Assembly: GCA_021819535.1 (NCBI GenBank)
Contig: JAKAQU010000113.1
Coordinates: forward strand, 1-8,353
DNA: 8,353 nt
Source of the DNA: Pseudomonadota bacterium
GTDB lineage: Bacteria > Pseudomonadota > Alphaproteobacteria > Acetobacterales > Acetobacteraceae
Reading direction: 5' to 3'
Position 1 is the stretch's first letter, and every line of letters begins with the position of its first letter. Positions 1 to 5,142 of this stretch are shown piece after piece. A program made the position numbers and the translations under genes. The notes under the pieces were generated by a model. It was not told where the DNA came from. It did not search any database and saw only the letters and a program-made list of their open reading frames with translations.

Positions 1-2
1 TC

Positions 3-542
3 CGATCTTTTCAAATCCGCGCCGCCAATTGCGATATCCTGCTCGATGCGATCGACGATCGCGAGGCGCAGAGCGAATCCCATCTCGCGACCTCGCAGCC
101 CTATTATCGCACCGGTGCCGCGCTCGTGGTGCCGGCGGGCAGCAAGATCGCGTCTTTCGCTGATCTCGGTCCCGCGACCAAGGTCGGCGTGCTCGGAGGC
201 TCGTTTGCGGCGATGGTACTTGGCCGGCGCCATGTCGGGCTTTCGGCGTTCGGTTTCGAGGATGACGCGCTCGAGGGTCTCGCCAATCACGAGGTCGATG
301 CCGTCATGGTGACCCCCGCCTCAGCCGGGTATTATAACCTGAAGCACCCCGATCACCCGGTTCGCATCATCGGGCTCGACGAGACCGATCCCGGGCTCGC
401 CTGGAATGTCTCGGTCGGGATGGTCAAACCCGACGACGCCTTGCGCGCCGCGATCGACAATGCGCTGAAAAATCTAGAAGCTGACGGGACTATCGCCAAA
501 ATCTACAGCCGTTACGGGATCACCCTCGCCGCGCCGCGATAA
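3..542 (+). CDS. Periplasmic solute-binding protein (SBP family 3 type), 3' part only
   Basis: The reading frame is open from the left edge to TAA at 540-542 (179 codons visible), so the start and any signal peptide lie outside the window. The visible part looks like the second half of a type-2 periplasmic binding protein. It has a CDILLDA...TSQPYYRTGAALVVPAGS stretch, a KVGVLGGS strand, a region of the type EGLANHEVDAVMVTPASAGYY, and a C-terminal helix IDNALKNLEADGTIAKIYSRYGI, which is the usual end of amino-acid-type SBPs. Such proteins bind a small solute in the periplasm and deliver it to an ABC transporter. The shape also recalls the XoxJ/MoxJ-like binding proteins encoded near PQQ-dependent alcohol dehydrogenases, but the genes that would show this are upstream and not visible. 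The SBP fold is fairly sure; the ligand is unknown. The gene converges on the methyltransferase gene, with 14 bases between the stops. Confidence 0.8.
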   Translation, partial: RSFQIRAANCDILLDAIDDREAQSESHLATSQPYYRTGAALVVPAGSKIASFADLGPATKVGVLGGSFAAMVLGRRHVGLSAFGFEDDALEGLANHEVDAVMVTPASAGYYNLKHPDHPVRIIGLDETDPGLAWNVSVGMVKPDDALRAAIDNALKNLEADGTIAKIYSRYGITLAAPR

Positions 543-557
543 CGGCGCGCCGCTTTT
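530..557 (+). terminator. Possible terminator hairpin of the binding-protein gene
   Basis: A perfect 7-bp stem, CGCGCCG (530-536) with CGGCGCG (543-549), encloses a 6-base loop that includes the TAA stop. It is followed by CCG and CTTTT (553-557). The T run is short and offset, so this is a weak intrinsic-terminator candidate between two convergent genes. In this GC-rich background a 7-bp stem can occur by chance. Confidence 0.3.
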
Positions 558-1231
558 CAGATGGCCTCCGCCGGGTTTTCGAGGCGGATCAGAGTGAAAA
601 GACCAAAGGGCGGCATCGCCGAGATATGCGCCTTCTGCCGTTCCTCCGCGAGAAGGAGGGCGTCGAATGCAAAATCCGGATGCCAGCCGAGCGCGCGCGA
701 CGCCGGCGCCAGGGCCCGCTCCACCCACCAGCGCGGGCCGCGCTCGGCGGCGAAGTGGTTGACGAACAGAAGTGTTCCGCCCGGACGCACCACCCGGCGC
801 ATTTCCGCCATCAGCCGGCGCGGATGCGGCACCACCGAGGCGACGAACATGGCGACCGCGATATCGAAGCTTCCGGTCTCGAAACTCATCGCCTCGGCGT
901 CCATTTCGATCAGCGCCTCGACCTGGGTGAGACCTTGCTCGGCGACGCGGCGGCGGCCGATCGCAAGCATTTCGGTCGAGAGATCGATGCCGGTGATGCG
1001 TTTGCCCGGGGCGTAACGCGGGAGCGCGAGCCCGGTGCCGACACCGACCTCGAGCACGGCGCTGCCCGCCAGCCGGTTGATCTCTGCGACCGTACGGCGG
1101 CGGGCGAAGGCGGAAACACCGCCGAAGGAAGTGTCGTAAATACCCGCCCAGCGCCGGTAAGCGGCGCGAACCGCGTCCGTATCCAGGGCGGATTTCGGGG
1201 CCGGGCGTGAGGAAGGAAAGGCGTGGGTCAT
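557..1231 (-). CDS. pmtA: Class I SAM-dependent methyltransferase, probably phosphatidylethanolamine N-methyltransferase (PmtA)
   Basis: This 224-residue protein likely transfers methyl groups from S-adenosylmethionine to phosphatidylethanolamine, making phosphatidylcholine at the cytoplasmic membrane face. The Rossmann SAM-binding motif I, VLEVGVGTG, is at residues 59-67. The acidic end of strand 2 is GIDLS with D83. MDAEAM (110-115) and the motif FDIAVAMFVASVVPHP (122-137) follow, then RRVVRPGG (145-152) and VNHFA (157-161). The combination of GVGTGLALP, AMFVASVVP, NHFA, WWVER and LGWHPDF matches what I know of the Rhodobacter-type soluble PmtA family, which is close to this length (about 200 residues). 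Other class I methyltransferases such as UbiE-like enzymes are the alternative, so substrate assignment is less sure than fold. ATG at 1229-1231 is preceded by AAGGA, with about 12 bases between. No partner gene for lipid synthesis is seen beside it. Confidence 0.75.
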   Translation of the reverse strand: MTHAFPSSRPAPKSALDTDAVRAAYRRWAGIYDTSFGGVSAFARRRTVAEINRLAGSAVLEVGVGTGLALPRYAPGKRITGIDLSTEMLAIGRRRVAEQGLTQVEALIEMDAEAMSFETGSFDIAVAMFVASVVPHPRRLMAEMRRVVRPGGTLLFVNHFAAERGPRWWVERALAPASRALGWHPDFAFDALLLAEERQKAHISAMPPFGLFTLIRLENPAEAI

Positions 1232-1575
1232 GATCGGCGACGATCCTTATGGCGCTGGCCCGACGGAGCATTATGGCCGGGGCATTCTGGTCTTGGACGG
1301 CTAGGGCTTTCGCGGCGCCGAGGGTGAACAGAGACAAGGGAGTGGGCGAACAACAGAGAGGAAATCACAACCACGAATGTTGAAGCGAAACAAGACGGAG
1401 AACGCAAGCCCGTTCCGCATGGCAGGGCCGCGAAGTCGGAAATCCGGCCGCAGACATACTCTTCCGGCTCGCGTTGCCCGAAAAAAAACAGACATTCCCC
1501 CCGGATGCCAACGCACCGGCCGGTTTTTCGATCCGTGACGGCGGCGGACGACGCCAAGCGCAGCGTCGCCCGATC
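1232..1575. other. 344-base gap between cspA and the methyltransferase gene, no convincing gene
   Basis: Both flanking genes read on the - strand, so this stretch should hold the 3' end of the cspA transcript and the promoter/leader of the methyltransferase gene. Open frames here translate to Arg/Pro/Ser-rich sequence without any recognisable motif. On the - strand, about 60-95 bases beyond the cspA stop, an imperfect stem (CCGGTGC with GCA-t-CCGG, about 1503-1520) is followed about 12 bases later by a run of eight T (A8 on the + strand, 1481-1488). This could end cspA transcription, but the spacing is not canonical. I could not pick a credible sigma70 promoter for the methyltransferase gene. 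Confidence 0.4.
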
Positions 1576-1785
1576 TCAGCTCAATTTGGCAAGATTGACC
1601 GCGGCAGCGCGGCCATTCGCCTGCTGCTCGATCTCGAAATTGAGCTTTTCCCCCTCACTGAGGCTGCGCAGCCCCGCTTTCTGCACGGCGCTGATATGGA
1701 CGAACACGTCCTTCCCGCCATGATCGGGAGCGATGAAGCCATAGCCCTTGGTCGGATTGAACCATTTCACGGTGCCCTGCGGCAT
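1576..1785 (-). CDS. cspA: Cold-shock domain protein, CspA family
   Basis: A 69-residue single cold-shock domain, the usual family length. It opens with MPQGTVKWFNPTKGYGFI, containing RNP1-like KGYGFI, followed by KDVFVHISAV (RNP2-like DVFVHIS), then LSEGEKLNFEIEQQANGRAAAVNL. These aromatic patches bind single-stranded RNA or DNA. CspA-like proteins act as RNA chaperones in the cytoplasm. The frame runs 29 codons further upstream, but ATG at 1783-1785 is chosen because the family starts with M(x)2-3GxVKWFN and because AAAGG sits 9 bases before it. The upstream extension (MPPKSTPVQARG...) is unlike the family. The gene follows gcrA on the same strand with a 218-base gap, so it is likely transcribed from its own promoter. 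The family is clear; whether this copy is cold-induced is not shown by the sequence. Confidence 0.95.
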   Translation of the reverse strand: MPQGTVKWFNPTKGYGFIAPDHGGKDVFVHISAVQKAGLRSLSEGEKLNFEIEQQANGRAAAVNLAKLS

Positions 1786-2003
1786 CGCCACACGCCTTTC
1801 TGTCTGCGGGGCGACGGCATCCTTTCGGCAACCGTCACCCCTGGCTTGAACCGGCGTGCTCTTGGGCGGCACGCCTTCCTCCCGGCGGCAGAGAGGGCCA
1901 GTGTTTCACGCCCATTCCGCGTCGCCATGGGGACGATACGACGAGGAGACGCTTTCTCGCAACGGCGACGTAAGAATTTCTCACCGAACCCGCGCGCGAG
2001 GGC
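1786..2003 (-). promoter_or_regulatory. Leader/promoter region of cspA
   Basis: There are 218 noncoding bases between the gcrA stop and the cspA start. A weak sigma70-like pair on the - strand is TTGCGA, 17 bases, then GTATCG (about 1938-1966). AGAAAGG, a ribosome-binding site, lies close to the cspA start. The rest carries no hairpin or motif I would call. A long 5' leader is typical of csp genes, where it can act as a temperature-responsive RNA element; that role is inferred from the family, not seen here. Confidence 0.35.
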
Positions 2004-2453
2004 TCAGGCAGCCTCTTCGCGCTTCTCGCGTATCTTCACGTAAGCCAGGTCGGCGTGCGTTGCGCAGTAGGGCTTGGTGGGCAGCGCGGGATCGTCACAG
2101 AAACGAAATCCCGGCTTACCCGGCTCCCCCAACGGCCAGCAGCAGGTATGTGCACGGCGGAAGGGGGGCGGCTCGATGCGCCGGCGCGGTGCAGCGGCGG
2201 AAGGGGCGGTAAGAGAAGCAGCGCCTGACACGTGAAAAGATTTCGCCCGGGTGGCGCGCCGTGGTTCCCTCAGCACTTTTTCCCCCGAGGTCGGGGCAGG
2301 GATCGGCGAGGGGCGAGAGGGCAGCGTGAGGCGATGGGCTTTCCCGATCACGGCATTCTTGGTGATGCCGAGACGCCGGCCGATCTCGGCGGTCGGCAAG
2401 CCTTCGCTCCAAAGGTGCCGCAATTGCGTGATGGTTTCCTCGGTCCACTCCAT
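2004..2453 (-). CDS. gcrA: GcrA family cell-cycle regulator
   Basis: A 149-residue GcrA-type protein. Residues 1-45 form the helix-turn-helix DNA-binding part: MEWTEETITQLRHLWSEGL, then TAEIGRRLGITKNAVIGKAHRL. A Pro/Ala/Arg-rich linker spans about 46-100. The conserved C-terminal region is at 104-140, with CCWPLGEPG, FRFCDDPAL and KPYCATHADLAYVK, where the cysteines sit in the usual pattern. In Caulobacter, GcrA binds sigma70-RNA polymerase through its C-terminal domain and activates genes whose promoters carry methylated GANTC sites. The frame continues 17 codons upstream, but ATG at 2451-2453 is chosen: the family starts with (M)xWT and a strong GGAGG lies 8 bases before it. A promoter-like pair sits only about 30 bases upstream of this start and inside the longer frame, which also argues for the shorter protein. 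corC lies upstream on the same strand. Confidence 0.93.
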   Translation of the reverse strand: MEWTEETITQLRHLWSEGLPTAEIGRRLGITKNAVIGKAHRLTLPSRPSPIPAPTSGEKVLREPRRATRAKSFHVSGAASLTAPSAAAPRRRIEPPPFRRAHTCCWPLGEPGKPGFRFCDDPALPTKPYCATHADLAYVKIREKREEAA

Positions 2454-2481
2454 TTCGTGGTCCTCCGCATGATCTGACCAC

Positions 2482-2511
2482 AATATACAGTAAATCGACG
2501 GCAATGCTCAA
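2482..2511 (-). promoter_or_regulatory. Likely sigma70 promoter of gcrA
   Basis: On the - strand, TTGAGC (2506-2511) and TATATT (2482-2487) are separated by 18 bases. The -10 matches 5 of 6 consensus positions and the -35 matches 4 of 6. A start of transcription near 2475 would leave a leader of about 20 bases carrying GGAGG. It is the best promoter match I found in the window, in a locally AT-rich 100-base gap between corC and gcrA. Confidence 0.6.
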
Positions 2512-2531
2512 TCACCCAAGGCCACAAAATC

Positions 2532-2540
2532 TGTGGAAAA
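2532..2540 (-). promoter_or_regulatory. DnaA-box-like 9-mer upstream of the gcrA promoter
   Basis: The - strand reads TTTTCCACA, one mismatch from the DnaA box TTATCCACA. It lies about 20 bases upstream of the proposed -35. It is embedded in repeated TGTGG/CCACA words: CCACA (2522-2526) with TGTGG (2532-2536) forms an inverted repeat, and TTGTGG recurs at 2551-2556. DnaA activates gcrA in Caulobacter, so the position makes sense, but a single near-match is not proof. Confidence 0.35.
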
Positions 2541-2576
2541 CCCGCAAAAATTGTGGTCGCGGCGAGAGTTTCGCCA

Positions 2577-3509
2577 CTAACCCTTGTGGTGATCTTCCGC
2601 AATTGCCCCGCCCGCCGGGGGCTTGGCCGCGGTTGCGCCGGCCGGGCGGCGCGTGCGAAGGCTCCTGATCCGCCGGGCATCGGCATCCACCACCAGGAAT
2701 TCGATCCCGGAGGGGTGGCTGATCACCTCGCCGCGCGTTGGCACGCGCTCGGCCAGCGTGAACACGAGGCCGCCGACGGTATCGATATCGGCGTTGCGCT
2801 CATCTTCGGTCAGCACCGGGCCGAGCGCCGCCTCGAATTCCTCGACCGGCAGGCGGGCGTCGATATCGAGCGTGCCGTCGGCGCGTTCGACGAGGAGCTT
2901 CTTCTGCTCGTCGTCATGCTCGTCGGCGATGTCGCCGACGATGGTCTCGACCAGATCCTCGATCGTCACCAGCCCGTCGATCCCGCCATATTCATCGACG
3001 ACGAGGGCGAGATGCATCCGCGCCTGGCGCATTTGCAGCAAGAGATCGAGCACCGGGATCTGGGGCGCGACCAGGAGCGGGCGGCGGAGGATTTTTTCGA
3101 GCGAGAAGGTCTCGCGCGGCCCCTCCGCGCCGTAGATGTCCTTGATGTGGACCATGCCGACAATGTCATCGAGCTGGTCACGATAGACGGGAAAGCGCGA
3201 ATGGCCCTCGCGACGGATCAGCGCGAGCAGTTCGGCATGACCGAGATCGAGCGGCAGTGCCACGATGTCGGCGCGCGGCACCATGACATCATCGGCGGTG
3301 GTGCCGCGCAGCCGCAGCACATTGGCGATCAGCACCCGCTCCTGGCGGTCGAGTTCGGGCAACATGCCGGGCGAGAGCGGCGCGTCCGCCGCCTCCTGCA
3401 CCAGTTCGGCGATCGAGGCGCGCACCGAGTGTTCGCCGCCGCGCCAGCCGAGAAAGCCGCGCAGACGCTGGATGAAAGGGGGGGGAAGCGCGCTCACGCC
3501 GCCCGCCAC
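2577..3509 (-). CDS. corC: CBS-domain protein of the CorC/YbeX (TlyC) family
   Basis: A 310-residue cytosolic protein without the membrane DUF21 domain, as in CorC/YbeX. Two CBS motifs lie at about 70-130 (VMVPRADIVALP, HSRFPVYRDQLDDIVGMVHIKD) and 140-197 (HLALVVDEYGGIDGLVTIEDLVE, VGDIADEHD). A CorC/HlyC transporter-associated domain follows at about 205-285 (DIDARLPVEEFEAAL, DIDTVGGLVFTLAERVP, GIEFLVVDADARRIRSL). The Ala/Pro/Lys-rich tail after 288 looks disordered. CBS pairs bind adenine nucleotides. The family was linked to Co/Mg efflux and, more recently, to ribosome-related functions because it is encoded with ybeY. It follows ybeY with overlap: the GTG used here (3507-3509) overlaps ybeY by 16 bases. 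A second GTG at 3495-3497 would overlap the ybeY TGA as GTGA and give a protein four residues shorter; neither has a clear ribosome-binding site. The older haemolysin name is not supported by function. Confidence 0.92.
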   Translation of the reverse strand: MAGGVSALPPPFIQRLRGFLGWRGGEHSVRASIAELVQEAADAPLSPGMLPELDRQERVLIANVLRLRGTTADDVMVPRADIVALPLDLGHAELLALIRREGHSRFPVYRDQLDDIVGMVHIKDIYGAEGPRETFSLEKILRRPLLVAPQIPVLDLLLQMRQARMHLALVVDEYGGIDGLVTIEDLVETIVGDIADEHDDEQKKLLVERADGTLDIDARLPVEEFEAALGPVLTEDERNADIDTVGGLVFTLAERVPTRGEVISHPSGIEFLVVDADARRIRSLRTRRPAGATAAKPPAGGAIAEDHHKG

Positions 3510-3925
3510 GGGTTGGGAAGGCCAAGCCGGCGAAGAATGCGTGCCTCCGCCATTTCCATCCGCCGCGCCGCCCCCGGGTGATGATGATCGTGCCCGGCGA
3601 GATGGAGGAGGCCGTGGACGACGAGATGGACGAGATGATGCCGCGGCCGTCTGCCCGCCGCCTCGGCCTCGCGGCGGACGACGCCAAGTGCGAGAATGAC
3701 ATCCCCGCCGCCCAGGCTCGGAAAGCTCAGCACGTTGGTCGGCGCGTTGCGGCCGCGATGGCGGGCGTTCAGCCGGCGAACCGCACGATCATCGGCGAGC
3801 ACGATGCTAACCGTGCCGGCGCTCCCGGCGGCGGCGCAGACGCGGCGCACAAGCGCCTCGGCGCGCGGCACGAGACGCCGCCAGGCGGGCACCGCGATGA
3901 GGATGTCGGGGGGCCTAGCTTGCAT
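3494..3925 (-). CDS. ybeY: Endoribonuclease YbeY (16S rRNA maturation)
   Basis: A 143-residue metalloprotein, near the usual 150 or so. The family signature is at 104-114, HGLLHLAGHDH, where H104, H108 and H114 are the expected zinc ligands. The usual GYDH is GHDH here, and two more histidines follow (H115, H116). Upstream, VSIVLADDRAVRRLNARHRGRNAPTNVLSFP (39-69) is the conserved central segment, in which NxxxRG and TNVLSFP are diagnostic. YbeY is a single-strand RNase needed for maturation of the 16S rRNA 3' end and for quality control of ribosomes, working with the PhoH-like ATPase YbeZ. ATG at 3923-3925 has only GGAA 7 bases before it. The stop overlaps corC. Unusually, a 221-base AT-rich spacer with two terminator-like structures separates it from phoH upstream. 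Confidence 0.95.
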   Translation of the reverse strand: MQARPPDILIAVPAWRRLVPRAEALVRRVCAAAGSAGTVSIVLADDRAVRRLNARHRGRNAPTNVLSFPSLGGGDVILALGVVRREAEAAGRRPRHHLVHLVVHGLLHLAGHDHHHPGAARRMEMAEARILRRLGLPNPWRAA

Positions 3926-3945
3926 CGGCAGGTTCCGAGATAAGG

Positions 3946-3977
3946 AAAAAAAATCGTTCTTTTTTGTAAAAAAGAAC
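3946..3977 (-). terminator. Terminator-like module A, just upstream of ybeY
   Basis: On the - strand, GTTCTTTTTT (3977-3968), loop AC, and AAAAAAGAAC (3965-3956) form a perfect 10-bp stem. Two bases (GA) and then eight T (3953-3946) follow. This has the form of an intrinsic terminator with an AU-rich stem. It ends only 20 bases before the ybeY start codon, so if active it would block transcription into ybeY-corC. There is no room for a complete promoter between it and ybeY. Confidence 0.45.
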
Positions 3978-3997
3978 CAAAAAACTTTTATTCGTCT

Positions 3998-4018
3998 GGC
4001 AATGCCGTAGGCATTGCC
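3998..4018. repeat. Perfect inverted repeat, 9-bp arms, 3-base loop
   Basis: GGCAATGCC (3998-4006), GTA, GGCATTGCC (4010-4018): a perfect stem-loop on either strand, lying between the two AT-rich terminator-like modules. On the - strand it is followed by AGACGAATAAAAG and then six T, so it could be a third, offset terminator. It could equally be the core of a dispersed intergenic repeat. Confidence 0.6.
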
Positions 4019-4051
4019 CGCCCCGAGAAAGCAGCCACTCCGAGATCACAG

Positions 4052-4081
4052 AAAAAAAATTCTTTTTCTGAAGAAAAAGAA
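4052..4081 (-). terminator. Terminator-like module B, downstream of phoH
   Basis: On the - strand, TTCTTTTTCT (4081-4072), loop TC, and AGAAAAAGAA (4069-4060) form a perfect 10-bp stem followed directly by eight T (4059-4052). It lies 66 bases beyond the phoH stop and is the most terminator-like element in the window, though its stem is AU-rich. A competing 8-bp stem, CAGAAAAA (4070-4063) with TTTTTCTG (4056-4049), would tie up the T run instead. Its design is the same as module A. Confidence 0.5.
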
Positions 4082-4130
4082 GGGCTTTTCTCCGGCTTTT
4101 CCAAAGCGCCCGCGACGCTCGAGAGGGGAT

Positions 4131-4146
4131 CCCCGCCGCGGCGGGG
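4131..4146. repeat. GC palindrome abutting the phoH stop codon
   Basis: CCCCGCCGCGGCGGGG is a perfect 16-base palindrome starting directly after the phoH TAG on the - strand. It could fold as a CCCCGC/GCGGGG hairpin with a CGCG loop. The first four bases on the + strand (4131-4134) also form the overlapping palindrome GGGGATCCCC (4125-4134). No T run follows, so it is more likely an mRNA 3'-end stabilising hairpin or chance in GC-rich DNA than a terminator by itself. Confidence 0.45.
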
Positions 4147-5142
4147 CTAGGTTTTCGATCGCTGGCCATGGTGCTCGTCATAGGCGGCAACGATGCGCGC
4201 GACCAGGGGATGGCGGACGACATCATGCGCCGAGAAATGGGCGACGGCGATGCCTTCGACGCCGTCCAAAATCTCCAGCGCATCAAGGAGGCCCGAGCGC
4301 TGGCCGGTGGGAAGGTCGATTTGCGAGGGATCGCCGGTGATCACCATGCGCGTGCCCTCGCCCATGCGGGTCAGGAACATTTTCATCTGCACCGGCGTCG
4401 TGTTCTGGGCCTCATCGAGAATGACGAAGGCATGGGCGAGCGTGCGCCCGCGCATGAAGGCGAGCGGCGCGACCTCGATCTCGCCGTTCGCCAGGCGCCG
4501 CGTCACCTGCTCGGCCGGCATCATGTCGTTGAGCGCGTCATAGAGCGGGCGGAGATAGGGATCGACCTTTTCCTTGAGATCGCCGGGCAGAAAGCCGAGC
4601 CGCTCGCCCGCCTCGACGGCCGGGCGCGAGAGAACGATGCGATCGACGCGGCCGGATTGCAGCATGGCGACCGCCTGGGCGACCGCGAGATAGGTTTTGC
4701 CGGTGCCGGCGGGGCCGACCGCGAACACCGCCTCCGCGCGGGCGAGAAGGTCGATATAGCGCATTTGCCCCGCGCTCAGCGGCGCGACAGCGCCGCGGCG
4801 GGTGCGGATCGCGGGCAGATCGGCGAGCGGCAGGCGGGGAGCGGCATCCGGGGTCGCGAGCCGGATGGCCGCCTCGATTTCCGGCCCGCCGACCATCTGG
4901 CCGCCTTCGAGCCGGCGGTAAAGGCCCGAAAGTGCCGCCTGCGCCAGTTCCACCCGTTCCGGCTCGCCGCTGATCGCAACCCGGTTGCCGCGGCAGGAAA
5001 GCCGCACGTTGAGCCCCTTCTCCAGCCGCACGAGATGGCGGTCGTGCTCGCCGAGCAGGAGCGAAAGCAGGGCGTTGTCCGCGAACTGCAAGGTGACCGG
5101 CTTGTCGCTGCTGGCGGCGAGGGGGGGCGGGAGGTGGCTCAA
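4147..5142 (-). CDS. phoH: PhoH-like ATPase (YbeZ)
   Basis: A 331-residue PhoH family NTPase, normal length. The N-terminal part (about 15-80, VTLQFADNALLSLLLGEHD...GNRVAISGEPERVELAQAAL) is the KH-like RNA-binding region. The P-loop is VGPAGTGKT (142-150), the LSRPAVEAGERLGFLPGDLKEKVDPYLRPLYDAL signature is at 171-204, the Walker B box VILDEAQN at 240-247 and the sensor TGDPSQ at 269-274. It partners YbeY in rRNA metabolism. The start is inferred: no ATG fits, but TTG at 5140-5142 overlaps the miaB stop as TTGA, yields the family-length protein, and has AGGAG 11 bases upstream. The same frame stays open far into miaB, but that extension is Arg/Pro/Ser-rich shadow translation. Its stop is followed at once by a GC palindrome. 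The gene is clear; the exact start is fairly sure. Confidence 0.95.
   Translation of the reverse strand: MSHLPPPLAASSDKPVTLQFADNALLSLLLGEHDRHLVRLEKGLNVRLSCRGNRVAISGEPERVELAQAALSGLYRRLEGGQMVGGPEIEAAIRLATPDAAPRLPLADLPAIRTRRGAVAPLSAGQMRYIDLLARAEAVFAVGPAGTGKTYLAVAQAVAMLQSGRVDRIVLSRPAVEAGERLGFLPGDLKEKVDPYLRPLYDALNDMMPAEQVTRRLANGEIEVAPLAFMRGRTLAHAFVILDEAQNTTPVQMKMFLTRMGEGTRMVITGDPSQIDLPTGQRSGLLDALEILDGVEGIAVAHFSAHDVVRHPLVARIVAAYDEHHGQRSKT

Noticed and set aside
1228..1557. 109-codon - strand frame in the gap between cspA and the methyltransferase gene
   Set aside because: No ribosome-binding site, no recognisable family, Arg/Pro/Ser-rich product and overlap with the methyltransferase start; most likely noncoding.
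1474..2043. 189-codon + strand frame across cspA and its leader
   Set aside because: It is antisense to the clear cold-shock gene and crosses into gcrA; no family features.
2553..3581. 342-codon + strand frame opposite corC and the ybeY end
   Set aside because: It spans two well-identified - strand genes and translates to composition-driven sequence rich in Asp, His and Arg with no motif.
3940..4085. Insertion sequence or MITE in the phoH-ybeY spacer
   Set aside because: Several internal hairpins but no terminal inverted repeats flanked by a target-site duplication, and no transposase fragment; kept only as hairpin features.
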